Shown in pieces: positions 37,001 through 48,900 of a stretch of 64,000 bases of DNA. A model generated the notes under the pieces. The model was not told where the DNA came from. It made no database searches and saw nothing but the letters and a program-made list of their open reading frames with translations. Source of the DNA: Vitrella brassicaformis (lineage: Eukaryota; Sar; Vitrellaceae); assembly GCA_001179505.1 (NCBI GenBank), contig CDMY01000420.1:1-64000 (forward strand), in the 5' to 3' direction. A program made the position numbers and the translations under genes. Within the stretch, counting starts at the first letter, position 1; every line of letters begins with the position of its first letter.

Positions 37001-38488
37001 AGCCAGGGACAAATGTGTGGGACCTTGTGTGCATATCTATCAGGTAGCTGAGGGCATCTCAGGGCATGCGGAGCAGGTGCGGCGCAGCGGGGCCGACACC
37101 AAGTTCTTGGACTATGTCTTCCTGCGGGTAACAAAGAGGGAGGGAGGCGCAACGACCTACCTGTGCACACAAACGTCAGTCAGTTGTTCCCATTCGTTCT
37201 TTGCTGACGACTGACTGAATCAGATGGCTGAGGCACTGATCAACGCCTGTGAGGACCAGGTAAGGTACTATCACGGCGCAGAAAGAAAAAAGGGCAATGA
37301 CTCGCCCGGCTCGCCCCATTGTGTGCCTGTGCGTTTGTCATGATCATGACAGATCCGAAGAGCTCCCGACAGCCACTGGCAGTTTGCGTGGGCCATCTAC
37401 GGGTACACAGCACAGCAGCACTCACCGGCCATTCACCCACCCCCTCGCCCCCTCACCCACTCGCTGTGGATGTCTCTGTCTCTTTGTCAGTGTGTTGAGT
37501 CGCTTCCCTGATAAGGAGGAGATCTTCGCGGGCCGCATCTACCAGGAGTGCACATACGCCATACCATTCCTCGTACCAATCGTAAGCCGCCCCCTCCACA
37601 CACACCTCACCACATCACAGAACACCTCACTTCATCCCTATCTCCGGTGTGTGCATCAGAGCGGCAACGTCGAGGCGGGCCGTCGGCGTCGCGGTCAGAA
37701 GGACGGCGAGTCCGACGAGGACTTCTTCGACCGCATGTGTCCCATCCTGCGCGTCTGGCTGGCCTACCTCGTCATCAAAGCTGAGATGTCTCGCAACCCC
37801 AACTCAAACGAGTGGGGGGCGGTCTGGCAGTGGTGGGCGCGGCTCGGCAACCGCCTGGTGGACCGCACGCAGCGGAGCGGCCCCATGCTCATTGTGACGG
37901 CACTCAAGGTCACCGCGTTCTTCTGCATGAAGCGGTTCAAGAGACAGTTCAGACAGGTAGCTACGGATGGATGTCGGTGCCTTGGCCGTTGGGGTGGGGG
38001 GTGGGGGGTGGGTTGTGGGGCCATTGGTTGGCTGAGTGCGTCCGTGTGTGTGAGTGTGTGTGTGTGTTTGGTGTTGGCTGCTGGTGTGGTGTGCAGCTGT
38101 TGTCGTTCATCAACCAGAACCTGTGGGACAAGTTCAAGCGCATGGCACGCGAGTCCGTCCGTTTTCCAAACACACCAACAGACTCAGCCAGCCGCCATCT
38201 TATGCTGCCTGCCTGCCTAACTGCCTGCCTGTGTGTCTGTATGTGTGTCTGTGTGCAGCAACCCTGAGGGCATCGGCATCTACGTCGTGCAGTGCGAGAC
38301 ATTCCTCGAGACAGCGCAGTAAGCCACCAACACACCACACTGGCGTGCCTGACGACCCACACCTCGTACTGTGTGGCTGGGGGCTGGGTTGGTCACTTGG
38401 TGCTTTCAGGCGGAACGGCTTACGTTTCGAGGAGCCAGCCGGCTATCGCATGATAGAGAGACCAGCCGAACTCAACCCTGACGTCTGA
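34084..38488 (+). CDS. GLE1: GLE1-like mRNA export factor
   Basis: Sixteen exons (34084-34325, 34459-35734, 35820-35887, 35959-36044, 36128-36162, 36253-36309, 36409-36738, 36830-36913, 37044-37127, 37224-37259, 37353-37402, 37491-37581, 37660-37956, 38097-38152, 38259-38318, 38410-38488) encode 976 aa. The first half is disordered and acidic. A coiled coil of Glu/Arg/Lys/Gln (EEERQRKAQEEAERQRREEE) leads into poly-Gln and poly-Ala/Pro. The C-terminal about 330 residues match the GLE1 domain: QFAWAIYGVLSRFPDKEEIF, a YQECTYAIPFLVP strand (animal counterpart reads CPYLLPY/CPFLCPF), DEDFFDRMCPILRVWLAYLV, and FCMKRFKRQFRQLLSFINQN. GLE1 activates the DEAD-box ATPase DDX19/Dbp5 with InsP6 at the cytoplasmic face of nuclear pores. 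The coil-then-GLE1 order and the domain end fit the family. Confidence 0.9.
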
Positions 38489-39040
38489 CTGAGGCGCGGG
38501 CATGCACCCATGGATGGATGGATGGATGGATGGGGGTACCCAGGGTATCCTGATTTCGCTGCTTGGGATAGGCGCACGCGATGTATTGTTGGGCATTCAG
38601 ACACCCTCTGGATGCCGCGACCCAGCGCGGGGGTCACACCCAAGCAGCGGCATCGCCACCCGTGATTGCATGATTTGGGCTGTGTATCTACCAGTGAGTG
38701 ACAGCGTACGTACGGTTTTTGTCCGTTCCGGGAACACCCTGTGGCCAATGGGGCCACCTGACTTGACGCATGTATGTAAACCTACCAAGTGAACAGCGTC
38801 CGTCCGAGATCCTTCCTGTACACAGACAGCCACACACACATGCACTGCACGCCAAGCATCTGCCAACACTTACACACACAGCCTGCCTCGCAAAGCCAGT
38901 GAGTGCTGCACTCACTGCACATGAGATCGTCCACCCAGCCCAACGTATACACACACATTCCCCTACAGATCTCATCTCTGTCTGTCTGTCTTGTCTGCAC
39001 CCTACCCACCCCACCCCCCCAGCTCCACCTTCCCCCTCCC
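38489..39040. other. Spacer between convergent GLE1 and beta-hydroxylase-like genes
   Basis: 552 bp of 3' flanks. A (GATG)n run at 38511-38533 precedes copy B of the stem-loop element. No gene is seen. Confidence 0.6.
38555..38623. repeat. Dispersed stem-loop element, copy B
   Basis: TTTCGCTGCTT, 27 bp, then GGCATTCAGA-CACCC-TCTGGATGCC with GCGACCC after it. Nine of ten arm bases pair. Both copies sit just right of an ATGG microsatellite in gene-free DNA. Confidence 0.65.
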
Positions 39041-40740
39041 TCACTGAGGCGTGTCCTGCCTGTTGATGCTCATGCTCCACCAGCTCATGTCATCCTCTAT
39101 TTGACCCGCCGCACCCTCGATCAGCGAATACAGTGTCTGCCTGTCCGGGTCTCCCCCGCTGGCCACCATCTGCCGCTCGCCCCTCAGTCTGCTATTCCGC
39201 AGCATCGTGAAAAAGACCACCTCCTCGGCGGACAGGTCGGGGTGCCACATGTCGATGATCAAGACGAACCGCGTCACGGGGCCGTCGTGCCACACCTCGT
39301 GGGAGAAGGAGTCGTCGAAGACATAACACCGGCCCTGAGAGAGGATGGATGACACACACGCGTCACTTTAGAGGAATGGATGGATGGATTGATGGACGCA
39401 CAGACATGTGTTTGTGCTGGCTGATTGACCTCGGTGGGCGTGATTGTCTGGTCACCGACACGCAGTCTGGTGCCCTCAAGACCCATGATCGGCTGCAGGC
39501 AGGCCAAACACACAAACAAATCGACCGACCGGCACATGGGCCATCTTGCCTGGACTGGATGCATACGTACCAGGTGTATTCTCAGTTTCTTGTTGGTGGG
39601 CCCGTTGTGAGCCCGGATGTGGGTGCCGGGCGTCATGGCACTGAACAGGGCGTGGCTGCAATGCAGCCATGCCACACACATGACATGACATGACATGACA
39701 TGGCAGACAGGGGCAGAAGACCCGGCAGACAGCGCCGCCCGCCTACCAGTATTGCCTGGGGATGCTCTGGATGAACTCGACTGTCCGCGGGCACAGCGCC
39801 ACGTTCTCAGGGAAGGGCTGCGGACAGCAGGACACACAGACAGACAGACAGACAGACAGACAGCACCATGAAGTCAAACACCCCCGTGCTCCTCTGTCTG
39901 TCGTCACTCACCTGGTTGTGCAGCAGCAGATACAGCACATTCCAGTCGCCGCCCTCGTGGCTCGCCTGGCCGGGCACGCCATCGCCTTCCGATGAGGAGC
40001 TCGCGGCATCATTGCCAGCTCTCTGACGTATCGGACCCCTGAGAGGGCACAAAAAACCCGTGTCGAGAACAACGGAGTCCATTTCCATGGTGCCTGCCTG
40101 ACGCCTGGTCATCTATCTACCTGTAGGGCTGAAAAGTCTGTCTGCCTCTGAGGGCGAGGAGCTCCTCCTTTATGACGGGATGAAGGGCCTCCAGCTGGCT
40201 GATGAACGGAAACATATCGGCGGGCCACACTGCGTACACACACATTCACACACGACAAGGAGAGAACCAACCAACATGTGTGTGTGTGCCACGCACGCCA
40301 CGTCGTGTTGTGTTGTGTTGTGTGACCTGGTCTGGGGGTGAGTTGTGGGATGATCTCTGGGCAACCTCGCTGGGAGGGATGGGGGTCCACAGGTCGACGA
40401 ATGCCCATCTTCTGAAGCAACCTGACATGGCATACAGAGGGAGGGCGACGAACATCCATCCATCCCTCCATCCATCCATTGGCTGGATGTCTCTATTCAT
40501 CGCTCACCAGGCTCTCGCCCGTTCACACTGATCGAAAGGGAACACACACACAGCACAGCACACCACACCAACTGGGTCAGCAAAGAAGTGCGTGTCCATA
40601 TGACCGACCTTATCGTTGCGGCCGTCAGCGATGCACCTCCGCACGAACGAGCCGAATGCGGCCCTATGGAGCGGCGGGAGAAGGTACTCATCCATGACCT
40701 CCTCCATCCTCCGCCGGACCCGCTCCTCCAGCGTGCCCAT
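39041..40740 (-). CDS. Aspartyl/asparaginyl beta-hydroxylase-like dioxygenase
   Basis: Nine exons (40740-40609, 40527-40508, 40421-40327, 40229-40121, 40038-39912, 39817-39747, 39655-39571, 39492-39430, 39334-39041) encode 331 aa in one frame. The C-terminal 180 residues match the AspH/LpxO double-stranded beta-helix: FSAMTPGTHIRAHNGPTN and KLRIHLPIMGLE, then YVFDDSFSHEVWHDGP, with the second iron His in SHEVWH and the 2-oxoglutarate-binding Arg in TRFVLIIDMWHP. This Fe(II)/2-oxoglutarate oxygenase family hydroxylates Asp/Asn in EGF-like domains in animals or lipid A in bacteria; the substrate here is unknown. No signal peptide or membrane anchor is evident, unlike animal AspH. Start codons of this gene and the VDE-like gene are 168 bp apart. 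Confidence 0.88.
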
Positions 40741-40908
40741 GAGTTCTCTTCTCCACAAACGAACAGATCTACTTCATCCACATGTTATACTGACCCTCCT
40801 GTGCGTCATCGGTCCCTCGGCAGCCAAGGGGAAGTGCAAAGCGGGGAAACGATCCGCTGCGAGCTAAGTGTCCTGAGCTCAGTTTGGTGCGCAGCTCTCT
40901 ATCTGCAA
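40741..40908. promoter_or_regulatory. Divergent promoter, beta-hydroxylase-like and VDE-like genes
   Basis: 168 bp between start codons. Contains GAGCTCAGTTTGGTGCGCAG at about 40875-40894; a GCTCAGTTT core also occurs in the LHC divergent promoter. Confidence 0.5.
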
Positions 40909-43085
40909 ATGGAGTTCTTTAAGAGGATAAGATCGTGGCAGCCGGCATTCACGGCATGCGCTGCTCTGCTCTGCGTCTGCTTCCGTCGCGCCGCCTCTCT
41001 CCGGCCACCGTCGTCGGCATTCGTCGTCTCGCCATCAGCCCCTTTCAGCACTCAAACAAGACGGACAATGCCCCTTGGGAGTGGGGCGCGGCAGCAGAAT
41101 GTCATGATGACCTCAACGGTGATGGAGCCGGCTGTGTCTACTGTGGATGAGGAGAGCCCGAAGGCATATGCGGGGGAGCTGAAGCCTCTCACCAATGCCT
41201 CGGCGACGGTTGTGTGCATCGTCCCTGCTGCTGGCCGTCCCGGGCACAAGAGCCACTTCCTGACTAAGCCGTTTAAGGAACAGGTGGAGTGGCCGGATGT
41301 GCTGCAGCACATGGCAGAGCGGCTCACATGGAGCAGCCCCAACTTCAAACTCAAGGTACACTGACCGGGGGGATGGATGAGCTTCGCCATAACACACACA
41401 CTGAGCTGACGCCTTGAACTGTGTCCAGATTTTCACCGAGGATGTTCTCTCGTCGCCCACTGCCCCGTCCAACCTTTCTGCCGCCCTGTCGAATGCCAAC
41501 ATCCTTCTCACGCTCAACGTGCACGACCGGCAGGCCCTCACCAACCTCAAAGCCATCGTCACCAACACACAGATGGGCTCGCGGACCAACGAGAGTGCCC
41601 CCTTTCTCCCCACCATCCTCTCATTCGGCCTAGGCGGCCGCAGCTCGCCCGTCGAGAGCCTGCAGAGGATGGGCGGCACTCCTGTGGGCTCCTTCGTCCG
41701 AAAGGTGAGCGCGCGAGTGGCGCCATGGTCGCGGGTGAGCCGTGCGTTGAAGACGAAGCGGGTGCTCGACATTCTATGGCAGCGGCGCAGTTCGGACGAC
41801 CTGCTGTACTTTATGGAGGTGCTGATAGACAGCTATGTGGCTGACATTCCTCTGGTTAAGAGCCAGCTGGGGATGAAGGAAATGGGGAGTGGGGTGCTCA
41901 AGTGCATGTGGACCAACTGCCAGGACCAGATCATCGAGTGCATGAAGTCGCCGGCCTGCCGACAGGCGCTATTCTGCCTCACCAACTGCCCACTCAACGA
42001 CCAAGTAGACAGACAGACAGAGAGGGAGGACAGCTGGCCCATTGCTCACGAGCAGACACACGAGTGTGGGTGTGTCTGTCGTGTCGTGTGTGGCTGTTCG
42101 TTCAGGTGTGCACCTACCGTTGCATCGTGACGCACGAGAGCCCTGCCTTTGAGGCCTTCTCTCTGTGCATCCTGCAGAAGCACAACTGCCTCAACAACTC
42201 GGCCCCCATCCCCGTGTACCCCCGCCCCGAGCCCCTCCGTACCTTCAAAGGCAAACCCCTCACCTACGAGTCCGCAGAGGACATCTACGTCGGGTGGCTT
42301 GGCCAAGATCCCTGGAGCTGGAAGGTCGTCGCCGGCAAGAATCCCGCTTATGGTACGGTACGCACCTCACCCCCACCCCGCCCTGCCCCTCCCCACACAC
42401 ATGCATCTTCTTGCTCATGGCGCGTTCCTCCCTCGCCAAACTGTCACATGGACGGTGTGGTGTGTGGTGTGATATGTTTGTTAACACAGACTTCTTCCCC
42501 AATCAGCACCAAATCTTCTACAGGGGCAAGAGGTCCGCATTCTGGTATGACCCGGTCTTCCGCGTGACCACCTATGACGGCCGCGTCGTGTGGCGGAGGC
42601 GGCACTATCGCGTCAAGCGAGCCGCGGAGCCGGGCACCTTCTGGTTCTCTGTGCTGGACAATGGGGTGACGTCCAATGAGTACTGGACGATCCTCGACTG
42701 TGCCGACGATTTCTCCTGGGCGATCTTCCACTACTCGGGGGCGGCGTCTGTGGCTGGCCAGCAGTACCGTGGTGCTTTGGTGGTGAGCCGGGATGGGGCG
42801 TGGCCCAAGATCGACGGCATGGAGACCCGCAGGAGGATTGAGGCGGCACTCGATAAGGCCGGCGTCAAGACATGGGTAGGTAACACAGACACACCAAGCC
42901 AGCAGCACTGATGGATGGATCCATTGCTCTGCTCTCTGTGTTTGTGTGTGCAGGAGTTGTATGAGGTGGTCAATGATGGTTCTGAGGGTGCACCCTTGGG
43001 GCTGCCGGACAGCGGGGCGCCGATGGCTGAGCAGTACCAAGAGGTCAGGCCGCCACAGCAGCCGGTGCAAGCTGCAGTGGCATGA
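40909..43085 (+). CDS. Violaxanthin de-epoxidase-like plastid protein
   Basis: Five exons (40909-41355, 41429-42004, 42106-42352, 42490-42875, 42954-43085) encode 595 aa. The N-terminus has a hydrophobic signal (AFTACAALLCVCF) and then SSAFVVSPSAP, a bipartite plastid presequence. Residues about 310-380 are Cys-rich (CMWTNCQDQIIECMKSPAC, then CLTNCPLND and CTYRCIVTHESPAF), as in the VDE N-terminal domain. Then come WKVVAGKNPAYDFFPNQHQI and the lipocalin strands FYRGKRSAFWYDPVFRV, FWFSVLDNGVTSNEYWTILD and WAIFHYSGAAS, all aligning in order with VDE. The Glu-rich C-terminus of plant VDE is missing, and an extra about 230-residue domain lies between transit peptide and Cys region. This fits the VDE-related (VDR) group better than classical VDE. 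It would act in the thylakoid lumen on xanthophylls, if active. Confidence 0.85.
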
Positions 43086-43774
43086 GTGGGGATGTGAGTG
43101 TGTGTGTGAGTGTGAGTGTGTGTGAGAGAGGGGTGCGTCAGTAGGCAGTTGTCATGACGAGATGTGACGTGACATGACGTCGTGTAGTCAGTGAGGTCCA
43201 GCCAGGGGCGGTCAGTGTGTATTTCTTGGGTATATAGGCAGAGAGACACGTTCACTGAGCGGTCGATTTCTGGTGTGAGAAGCGAGCGACAAGTGTACGT
43301 TTCTGTGTCAAGGGTTGGTTGTTGTGTTGATGCTTGTTGCCGTGGGGAACTGGTGCACATCTGTCTGTCTGTCTGGGGAACTGGTGCACATCTGTCTGTC
43401 TGTCTGTCTGTCTGTACAATGATTAGGCAGACACACATGACACGAACATGCAATGGAATGCAATGCAGGTCATTTCTCCATGGCAAGATCTTATCGCACA
43501 CACACACACACACGCACACGCACACGCACACAGACACAGGGGCACATGACATGCTGCAATGAACGATCGCATGCAGGATGGACTACTGCAACTATACGTG
43601 TAGGTATAGCGCCATCCCCCCAACCCTTAATTGCCACACAGACATGGATGGGCAAGCTTATCCGACTCTCTCTCCCTCTCTCTTTCTCTCCCTCTCTCTC
43701 TCTCTCTCTACGTGTGGCGTGGTCCCCATGCTCTAATTGTCGTGTCCATCCATCCATCCATCCATCAGTTGTCG
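43086..43774. other. Spacer between convergent VDE-like and USP genes
   Basis: Short tandem tracts (TG, CTGT, CA at 43498-43535, TC at 43667-43708, CCAT at 43745-43767), including a duplicated GGGGAACTGGTGCACATCTG at about 43344 and 43376. No gene. Confidence 0.6.
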
Positions 43775-44962
43775 TCATGTCCCTCCCATTCGAGATGTGT
43801 GCCCTTTGCTGAGCAGCGCATCCAACATGTGCTCGGCACTCTCGTCCTCCGCATCACCTGCCTCTGCCTCATCGCATGTGCCGCCGGCCGCTCCCATGTT
43901 GTCGCTCGATGGCTGTTGGCCCGTCGTCGACTGCATGATGGCCGATGGGAGCTCCTCAGGTGAATGGGGTGTGGGGGGTCGTTGGGGCTGCTCATCCTCC
44001 GCCAGGCCGATGCTCGAGTCCATGCTGCCGCCCTCCAGCAGGCCGCCCTCCAGGTCGAGCGACACTCCGCTAATCACACTGTCCGCACTGTCACGGAGGC
44101 CGTCTAGGGCCCTACTCCGTCCAAACAGGTCGGGAAAGAGGCTGCTGCCGGTGCCCCTGCTGATGCCTGGGTCGCGGTAGTTGATCTCTCGGGACAGCCC
44201 CAGCAGTGTGCTGGATGCCGGGAGGGTGTCGGTCTTGTCTCCGCCCCCCAGCCGGCGGAGCATGTCGTCGAATCTCTCTATCCCCACACCCACGCCGCCC
44301 TCCCGCACGTCGAGCAGGGGGTCCGTCGTCTCTGTCTTCTCTGTCTTCTCCCTCTCCCCTGTATCCTCCCCCTCTCTGCCATCGCCATCGCCATCGCCAT
44401 CGCCATCGCCTTTGTGTCCCTCCTCCTCGACGACCCGCCCCCATCTCCTGTTTGTCCGTGTGTCGGTGTCGTGCTCCTCCGTGCGGTCCTCGCGCGCCTG
44501 GCCCTTGGGTCTGTCGTCCTGGTTGTGGTGCTGGTTGAGTGAGAGTGTGCCACCACGCCGCGTGTTGTTGAGGCCGATGGATGTGTTGGTGGACATCCGG
44601 AGGCCGTGTAGGGCGCGGGGGTCCTTCTTTGTGGATGTGAGGAGGGGGTTGGCCGGGGCGGCGGATGGGTCGGCTGGGCGGTAGAGGGCGGCGTTGGCTC
44701 GCGGGTCCTCCACCAGCTGCGGCGGCATCGGCAGCTCGCCCGACTCCAACACACATCTGAGCAGCTCGGCCTCCTGCGTGCATGTGCAGGGAGGGACGTT
44801 TGTGTATGTGTTTGTGTGTATTGGGAGTGCATGAAGCTGACGTACGCACCGTTGGGTTGAATGTGACTCTTCGGATGCGGTCGATTTCGCGGATGATGTC
44901 GGGCAGGTACTCAGTCGGGGTCGCCTGGGGCTCCCACGGAAACACACGCCTCCACTGACACG

Positions 44963-44999
<37 letters not shown>

Positions 45000-45896
45000 T
45001 GCCCATCCATTCGTCCATTTGTGGGTGGGTGGGTGAGTGAGCACCATTTTCCAGAACATGCGCAGAAGGGACTTGGGGTCCAACCTGGGCAGACTCTGAT
45101 GATCCGAGAGAAATACGCCATGCACACCGGCCACCCCCATATTCCGCCCACCCGCCCGCCCGCTCACCGACCTTTTTGTCGAAGACTTCGTGTTGCTGCT
45201 GAATCTGGTCCACACATTCCATCACCAGCCCACACACCATAAACACCTGAGTGCACGCCAACACACACACACACATACATCAACGCTCGGCCAGCTGGCT
45301 AGCCCTTTTACCCCCCTCCCTCCCTCCCTCCCTCTGTCTAACATAAGTAAGTCACTCACTGACCGCGCCTTTGATGAGTGGGCCGACCATGTCCTCCACC
45401 TTGGTGCTGAGTGTGTATGAGAGGTCCCGGCGGGCGGCCTCCAGGCGGCTGATGACCACCAGCCCGTGGGGGTCGGACGCCTCCTCGCGGGACACACGAC
45501 GGTACACCAACACATACGCCGACCGCTGCAGAGGCGTATTTGAGAACATCCACGCATCACACACAGGCAGGGGAGAGGGATGTGTGTGGTGTGGTGTGGT
45601 GTGGTGAGCTGACGACTGACCTTGTGGGTGCTTCCGCCCTCGGCGTCCTTGCGCAGCTGATCCTCTAAACAGTCCTCTACCTGCGTCCATCCACACGTCA
45701 ATGGCCGTGGACATGTAGGCAGTAGGCAGTGTGGTATTTTGGGGGTGGTGTGGTGTGGTGTGGGGGGTGAGCGCACTGCCCACCGTGTGATTGTCGATTT
45801 TCTGCCAGATGGTGTCTTGGATCTGGTGGTGTGAGCCGCCCCGCTTGTAGAGGAAGTAGTGGCCCTCACTCAGCTCGCCCTCGTGAATCACAACAA

Positions 45897-45929
<33 letters not shown>

Positions 45930-48900
45930 GCACACGCACAGGCACACCCGGGCACGCACACTTTAACAGATGCAGAGGCGGAGCGCACCAACACCCACCT
46001 TCATGCACGTGTGCCATGCATGCCGTCTGTCTCCCTACCTCGAGGCGATAGATGGTTTGCTGGTCGATGTAGAAGAGACGCGCCTCCTCACTGCCCTCAT
46101 CCACGCCCTGCATGCCATCCAACAGAAAGGACACACGCACGCCGCACGCCGTGTGTTCCTCCCTCCCTCCCTCCCTGTGCTGTGCCTGCCTGTGGTAGTG
46201 TGGTGGTGAGTTTGTTGGTCATGAAGTTGAGGTTGAGTTCCATCTCGAGGGGCACTCGGTGGTTGGTCTTCTCGCCAGCCTCCTTGTCCGCGGCGTACGC
46301 GTACCGATCCAACACGATGAACGCCATGAGCGGGATCTCATACGACAAACTGACATATAGTATATGACCACACAAACACAAACCCGCCATCCATCCATCC
46401 ATCCATTTAGGAACCTACCTCTTGATGGCCTTGGTCTGCTGCTGGTCCTTCATGTGGTCCTGGAGGAGAGTCTTGAGATCGGTGTCCTCCTCAGGCCTCA
46501 CGTTGAGTACGAAGTTGGTCATGTCGGTGCGGGAGGAGCTCTCCACACCATCCTCCTCACGAACGGCTACCATCGCACCTGCACACACAACCAACAAACC
46601 AACAAACCAGCCATAGAGAGAGATGAGGGAGCGCGTCTGTTCTGTGATGCTGACTCACTCACCGCTGAGGACATTGCGGCACTCTTCGGCGAAGTGGCGC
46701 ACCCCAGCATTGCGGTACTCTACCTTGAATCGCAGACCCTCCTCACCTTCAACTCGCCCACATTCGGCCCCTCCCTTGCTGTCTGCTGCCCCCTGCGCCC
46801 CCTCTGCTCCTTCATCCCGCCCAGCTGCCGTCTTGTCCCCCGCCTTGTTCTCGCCCCCGCCCCCACTGGCAGGCGACCGTGGTGTCTCCTCCGCCTCTCC
46901 CTCTCTAGCAGTGGACACGCCGCTGGCCGTCTCGGTCACCGCTGTGGTGTTGGCCGACGGACGGGGGGGCACCGAGCCGCTGCCATCCGGAGGTGGATGG
47001 GGGTGGGTGGTGGGAGTCGGATTGCCGAAGCGTTTACGGATGTGGGCGTTGCATGCCTTCTCCTCCTTGGCGATGTTCTCGAGCTTGTCCTTGGTGAGCC
47101 AGGACATGCCCATGGGCGACAGGCCCAGCAGGCGGGACGTGCCGTCGAACACCTCCGTGATGTCCTCCTGACCAGACAGACACAGCCAAACAGAGAGGCG
47201 ACACACAGATAGATAACACATACAGGAGGGAGGGAGGGAGGGAGTGAGCAGACAGTGAAGTGAGCCCAGACGGACCTGTGTGCCATTGAAGTGCGTGAAG
47301 AAGAGTGGGGCGACGTTGCAGAAGGACAAAGGGGTGGCGTGCAGCACGGCCAGGTGGACTGCCAGCTCCTCGCCGAACTCCCTCACGGCCCTTGTCACCT
47401 CCTCGCACTCGCACAGCGCCTCCAGGCGGCCCTGATTCCTCATCTGGCGCATCCAGTCGTTGATGCTGGCCGCGCTGTGCTGCCAGCCGGCCGGGATGGT
47501 GTAGGGTGGGCAGGCGGACCAGGTCAAGTTGTGCTGGGAGGTGGATGACCATGTGTATGCGTTCCAGAGGGCCCGGCAGAACTCGGGAGTGTGGGCGAAG
47601 ATCAGCAGCAGCACCTGCATATATATCAACCAACACGCACACCGAGGCAGGCAGACAGGCCGACGTAGTGAGCCATCCATCCATCCAGCTGCAGCTAGCT
47701 GGTCAGGCGGGCCATGCATTGCCTTTGTTTCTTCTGTCTGCCCACCATGAAGAAACACCCATTGCCGGGGTTCGACAGGGCCGCCGGCACAAACACATCC
47801 AACACCGTCCTGCAGGACAACACAACAACATGGATGGATGGATGGATGGACGCCTCCATCACTGTGTAGCTAGCTAGCTAGCTAGCTACCCACCCCACTG
47901 ACCCGTCGGCCTGCGTGACGCGTCTGAATGGCCTGATGTGTGGGTAGACGATCTTGCCGTCCTTGAGGCTCTCCAGGAGCGCCAAGGCCATCTCCCAATC
48001 GTCATTGAGATTCCGTCGTGAGGACAACACCTGCCGCTCAGCCTCCTTGGCCGCTAACCCGTCGATGCCGCACTTGACGGGAATGAGCTCCACCGTCCGC
48101 CCGTCGCCCACCGCCACGTCCCGGGGCTGCAGCTCATCCGCCATGTCCCCCGCCAGCAGCAGGGTGGGAGAGATGGGCGACATCGGCTCACCACCCGACA
48201 CACCACCGCCACCACCACCACCACCACCAGCAGGGGGCGTCTGACCCGACCCACCATGCTCTCCGGGCTCTCCTGCCGCTCCTTCTGTGGTCGGCGATTG
48301 GTCGTTGGCGTGTGCGGGTATGGTGATGTTGATGGGGTGGGGCCGCATGAACATGGGATCGAAGGGGCCGCAAAACATGGGATCGCGTAGGGGGGGCATT
48401 TGCCACCCCAAGGAGCGGTAGAGTTGTTCCAATCGGTCCAGCAAAGACTGACGGAGCATCTGCAGATCCCAAGTTTTCTGATGCATACGTAGCAAACATC
48501 CATCAGCCGACACACAGACGAATTGGCCCTTGTCTCCCCTGCCTGTGTGTGTGCCTGTCTGTGTGTGCCATCCATCCATCCATCCATCCCCAACATCTAT
48601 CCCTCGTCGGTCACTCACTCACCAGCATGCCCTTTGAGAGTATCTTCCGATCGGCTTCTCTCATGAGCTCCAGCTTCTGCACCCGAGCCATGAGGTCGCT
48701 GTGCGCCTTGCGGGACGCCTCCTTGTACTCATGCAGTTCCTTTTCCTGCCGCTGCAGAGCCGCCTTGAGCATGCTGTTCTCCTTGGCTAGCTCGTCCGTG
48801 GTCTTGAGCCAGCTCGGGCCCTTGGTGGATCCTGCTGCTGCTCCAGACGCACCCAACACACTACCAGCCTGCACACCCACACACGCACACACACACACAC

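Noticed and set aside
43775-45151. Possible separate gene for the acidic C-terminal exon of the USP
   Set aside because: Phase and splice sites link it without break to the conserved upstream exons, and no start codon context or promoter is seen.
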